Below are positions 60,421 to 64,000 of a stretch of DNA of 64,000 nucleotides, piece by piece; positions within the stretch are counted from its first letter, which is position 1; every line of letters starts with the position of its first letter. The notes under the pieces were generated by a model. The model ran no database searches and was not told the DNA's origin. It saw nothing but the letters and a program-made list of their open reading frames with translations. This stretch comes from Hirudo medicinalis (lineage: Eukaryota > Annelida > Clitellata > Hirudinida > Hirudinidae): positions 36,926 to 100,925 of the forward strand of contig MPNW01000415.1 in the NCBI GenBank assembly GCA_011800805.1, in the 5' to 3' direction. Both the position numbers and the translations under genes were made by a program.

Positions 60421-62635
60421 ATGGTTGCAAAAATCAGTCTTAGAACTTCTCGCTGATTCTATTCTATTCTAATTATTGTACATTTTTGTTGAAGATTTAA
60501 TTTTGCCATACAATCTAACTAAGATCTGCTTGAAATGCAGCAGGATACCTTTGCTACAACGGAGGAGCGATACATAACATTGTTATTTTAGTTCTTAAAA
60601 TAATTTTAGTTATAATTCTAGTTCTCGTGATAATTTTAATTCTAAAAATTCATAATTTTAGAATTTCACATTAAACGTGGTTTAATCAAAACTATATTTC
60701 TTCATTTCAAATTGAAATAATGTTTTATTGTCATCCTTCATTTGTGAAAAAAAGGCACGCATCTCCAAAGATTTGTGCATCCTGTTCCTTCTTCCACTTG
60801 TCACTATTCCATATAAAGAGAATATTATTTAACAAATGCTTGAGAGGCAGGAGCAGAAACAAGATCCTCTGCTATTTTGGACAATATTGTTCCCTCTCGT
60901 TTGATCCAAAATCGCAATATATCTGTTTCAACAGTGTCACCTTCACAAAGGTAGCGGTTTAGTAATGGTTCACTAATGTATCTGGAGAAGTTTACCGATG
61001 TGCTAGGTTATGAATTTCTTTTGATGGCCAGGAACCTAAACTTTTTAGATGCGATATGAGTTCCATGTTCATCAGCTTCATTCAACGGATCATTAGATTT
61101 AATATGTTTTTAACGCAGCAATAAAGATCTTTGCTTCTTTGAGAAGGTTAACTAAAGCTGGATGAAAAAGAATATCTCTAAACAGGCTACAGCTGGTAGT
61201 GGAACAAAACCAACAGAATTAGGATCCGAAATACATTCGAAATTGTATTCAAAATTATATTCGATATTGTATTCGAAATAATCCAAAACACTGCTCTCGT
61301 TTTTCTGCCAGCCAGATGAGAATGAAGCCATGCTTATTCGCCCGGCCAATCAAGAAAAAGAGTTTCATTACGGATTTTCAAATACCAAAGAAAATATAAA
61401 ATTTAAAATGGTAAATTGTATTTTTAATTCTTATTCTAGTTATAGTTTTTCAAATAATTTCCCCTCTTATTCTTATTCTAGTTTACTAATACGTAAAAAT
61501 TTTCGTTCCGATTTTACTTGACATTCCACGAAAATATCACTGATTTATAACGATAGCTATGATGGCAATCGCTCTGAAAACAGAACATTCCGAAAATGAG
61601 AAAAGTCGGAACAACCTCGCACTCTTCCTTTATTTCTTCAGTTCACGCGGATGAACGCATCAACATGCAAGCAGCAGGCTGCCATTTGCACGCAGGTGGT
61701 ATCGGGACTACAAACGTGGCGTATTCGTCATCTTCAGAACATCGTAAATTATCATGATAATGAAGCAGAGTTTGATTGTTGTAGCGCATGTACAAAACGG
61801 AGCTTCCAGACCATTGTAATATTGTTAAATACATTACAATGCGATTTCGAACCAGTCTAGAAATGTTTCAATGGAAACAAATTGCGTGCTGGAATCTTTT
61901 ACTTTCCCTGAGATGGTTTCAACGACGTCAGACAATTTTTAAAACGTGATTATTCCCCCATCCTCCATTTCCACGACTCCACATCATTCCAGATAAAAAC
62001 GTACCCATCTTACGATGACTTTACTTGTCATCCTGCGATACAAATTGCTACAGTAGTCGAGTACTTTAATGCTAAAATGATAGAAATAAACTTGCACGTG
62101 TAATTTAAATTATGATACATTACTAAATCGTAATAATAATAATTTTAATTGCTTTTAAGTATTAAAGAAAATTCGGCGTTATGATTGATGACGAGCTCCA
62201 TATGGCAAACTGATGGAGACACGCCATGGTACTTGCTGGCATCTTATGCGGTCGGGTTGGATGAATTTGAGAGCAGAATTTTCTCCTTGCAAATTTACGA
62301 GCATCAACATTACATGTTAAATCATAAATAATTAATAATTAATTCCATAGCATGGCTGCTCAATTATTCATTTGTTTATCATTTCGAACGACGAAGATTG
62401 CAGTTTGACTCAAGAATATTAACGAGTTCTTGATTCGTTCGGGTAGCATTAATGCATATTCAAGTGCTCGCCAGTTGAGGTCATCAAACAAGAGAACAAA
62501 CTTGTGTCACCTTGAACTTCACCGTGCTTGTTGGAAATGCGTGTTTATCGCCTCGGTGGAGGAGGAGGAAATATCCAGGGAAGTCTTCGCGAGAAGACGC
62601 TGAAGACGCTTCCATGACACGCATTTGCAATTTAT

Positions 62636-62683
62636 AAGAATGAATGAATGAACGAACGAACGCACGAACGAACGAATGAATGA
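62636..62683. repeat. GAAT/GAAC tetranucleotide repeat
   Basis: GAATGAATGAACGAACG run of about 48 bp. Confidence 0.9.
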
Positions 62684-63806
62684 ATTCCTTGAATTGTAAC
62701 CACAATGATAACTACAATCCTGTAAACATCTCAAACTGGATCAAGAGGAAGCAGTGTTGATGCAAAGGAGGAACAGTTCGGCTGGAATGAGTGGCGAATG
62801 TTTACCTGTGTTTATCTTGAAACTGTTGTTGAAATCTAAATGAGGATCAAAAGATGGAACCTGTCACCAGGACTGATGTGGTCAGACGAATTGCAGGATG
62901 GTGGGACTTGGTGATGATTGTGATTGCAGAGCTGGTTGTCATGATGACGATGGTGATATTAAAATGGCATTGATGGTTTTAATTATGACACTTGGTGTTG
63001 ATGTTACTGTTGTTGTTGATTACCGCTGTAATATGATAATAATGGCCATACTTAAATCGGTAATAATAACTGTTATGACGACGATGATGATGATGGTGCT
63101 GCTGCTGCTGCTGATGATGATGGCTGTGGTGGTGGTGATGATGGCAATGACTCATTATACTGCTAACAAAAGCCTGGTGGAATATGTCCGTAGAGGAGAG
63201 ATGTAATTACAAGATTATGGGGTAACCAATTTAAATGCAATCACATTAAGCAACATTTCAAAGAATAAGCCACACGAATGTATCCGCATACCTGGTTATT
63301 TCATTATTTCATTAGCAATCATCATTAATTGACTATTATTAAGTTAACATTCATCATAAATATGATTAATTATTTATTACGCTAATTATAATATATGCGT
63401 TCAATTGGTGAATATTTGACGTTCGAGAAAATACTTGGAAATTCTTGTCCTTAGTAATAAGAATTATTTAGTTAATTTCAATAGCCAATAATTTTAATTA
63501 ATAAATTTCAAGCACTTCTTGTTAAGAATGCCATTCATCTGGCTACTTGAGTCTGTTTCATCTCCACTTTGAGAACTTTTATGAATGGAATGAATTATGA
63601 ATTCTAAACAAACAGATGTCGCTGCAAAAATATGTGGAAATTTGAAGAAACTATGGGAGAGGGGGGGGGGTTAGATGCTCCTAAAACATTCGAGCCTCGT
63701 GAAGTCACGTGAGCAGAGAGGATTGAGGACGTGACCTTCTTGTGCACTCCACATATTGACACTTAATCAAGTCTTAAGCGCTCTGTGATTCAATGGCGGC
63801 TGATAC

Positions 63807-63960
63807 TTCACTCATTCACTCACTCATTCACTCACTCATTCACTCACTCATTCACTCACTCATTCACTCACTCATTCACTCACTCATTCACTCACTCATT
63901 CACTCACTCATTCATTCATTCATTCACTCATTCATTCACTCAGCCACTCATTCATTCAGC
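63807..63960. repeat. 12-bp TCACTCACTCAT satellite
   Basis: About nine near-perfect 12-bp units followed by degenerate copies, close to the right edge of the window. Confidence 0.92.
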
Positions 63961-64000
63961 ACTCACTCATTCACTCGATCAATCTTCCTCAGACTACATG

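Larger units (their letters stand above)
57780..64000. other. Gene-free flank upstream of MAP9
   Basis: No exon could be supported. It contains a SINE, CATC-type arrays, a polypurine tract (about 58310-58340), a possible transposon fragment near 60.1-60.4 kb, GAT/CTG repeats (63070-63150) and a terminal 12-bp satellite. Short frames at 60111-60407, 60720-60962 and 61643-61860 show no family motif. Confidence 0.5.

Overview
This is AT-rich animal nuclear DNA. Its genes are split into many small exons with GT-AG introns of about 60 nt to 2.2 kb, and much of the rest is AAT/ATT, GAT/ATC and CATC microsatellite. The gene set (a PHTF protein, a MAP9-type protein and a secreted single-domain ACE), the tRNA-derived SINEs and a piggyBac relic point to an invertebrate metazoan. 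A lophotrochozoan, such as an annelid/leech or a mollusc, is my guess, because soluble single-domain ACEs are known from leeches and insects. The species cannot be read from the sequence.

Layout. From 1 to 16.6 kb I see no convincing host gene; it holds minisatellites, microsatellites and a dead piggyBac element (8377-9748) with recognisable termini. From 16.6 to 19 kb there are two phase-matched exons of an unidentified plus-strand gene, preceded by one weaker candidate. From 21.9 to 27.3 kb lies an 11-exon plus-strand gene for a membrane protein of about 1296 residues. It has six predicted TM segments and three large ectodomains, and I do not recognise its family. From 29.2 to 37.2 kb, on the minus strand, is a 13-exon gene for secreted angiotensin-converting enzyme (604 aa) with intact zinc, substrate and chloride ligands. 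From 39.2 to 51.9 kb, on the plus strand, is a 14-exon PHTF1/PHTF2 homologue (927 aa). From 52.7 to 57.8 kb, on the minus strand, is an 11-exon MAP9/ASAP-like gene (713 aa). From 57.8 to 64 kb there is no gene, only a SINE, CATC repeats, a possible repeat fragment and a 12-bp satellite at the right end.

Orientation. The unknown membrane gene and ACE converge, ACE and PHTF diverge from a 2-kb spacer, and PHTF and MAP9 converge across about 770 nt. The genes do not form an evident pathway. ACE is an extracellular peptidase, PHTF an ER-type multipass membrane protein and MAP9 a spindle/ciliary microtubule protein.

The exon models were built by hand. I required an acceptor, a donor and matching phase at every junction, so all four multi-exon genes give one uninterrupted frame. 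Family names come from remembered conserved motifs, not from a search. Two single-N positions (33356 and 51064) sit inside microsatellites and are probably assembly joins.
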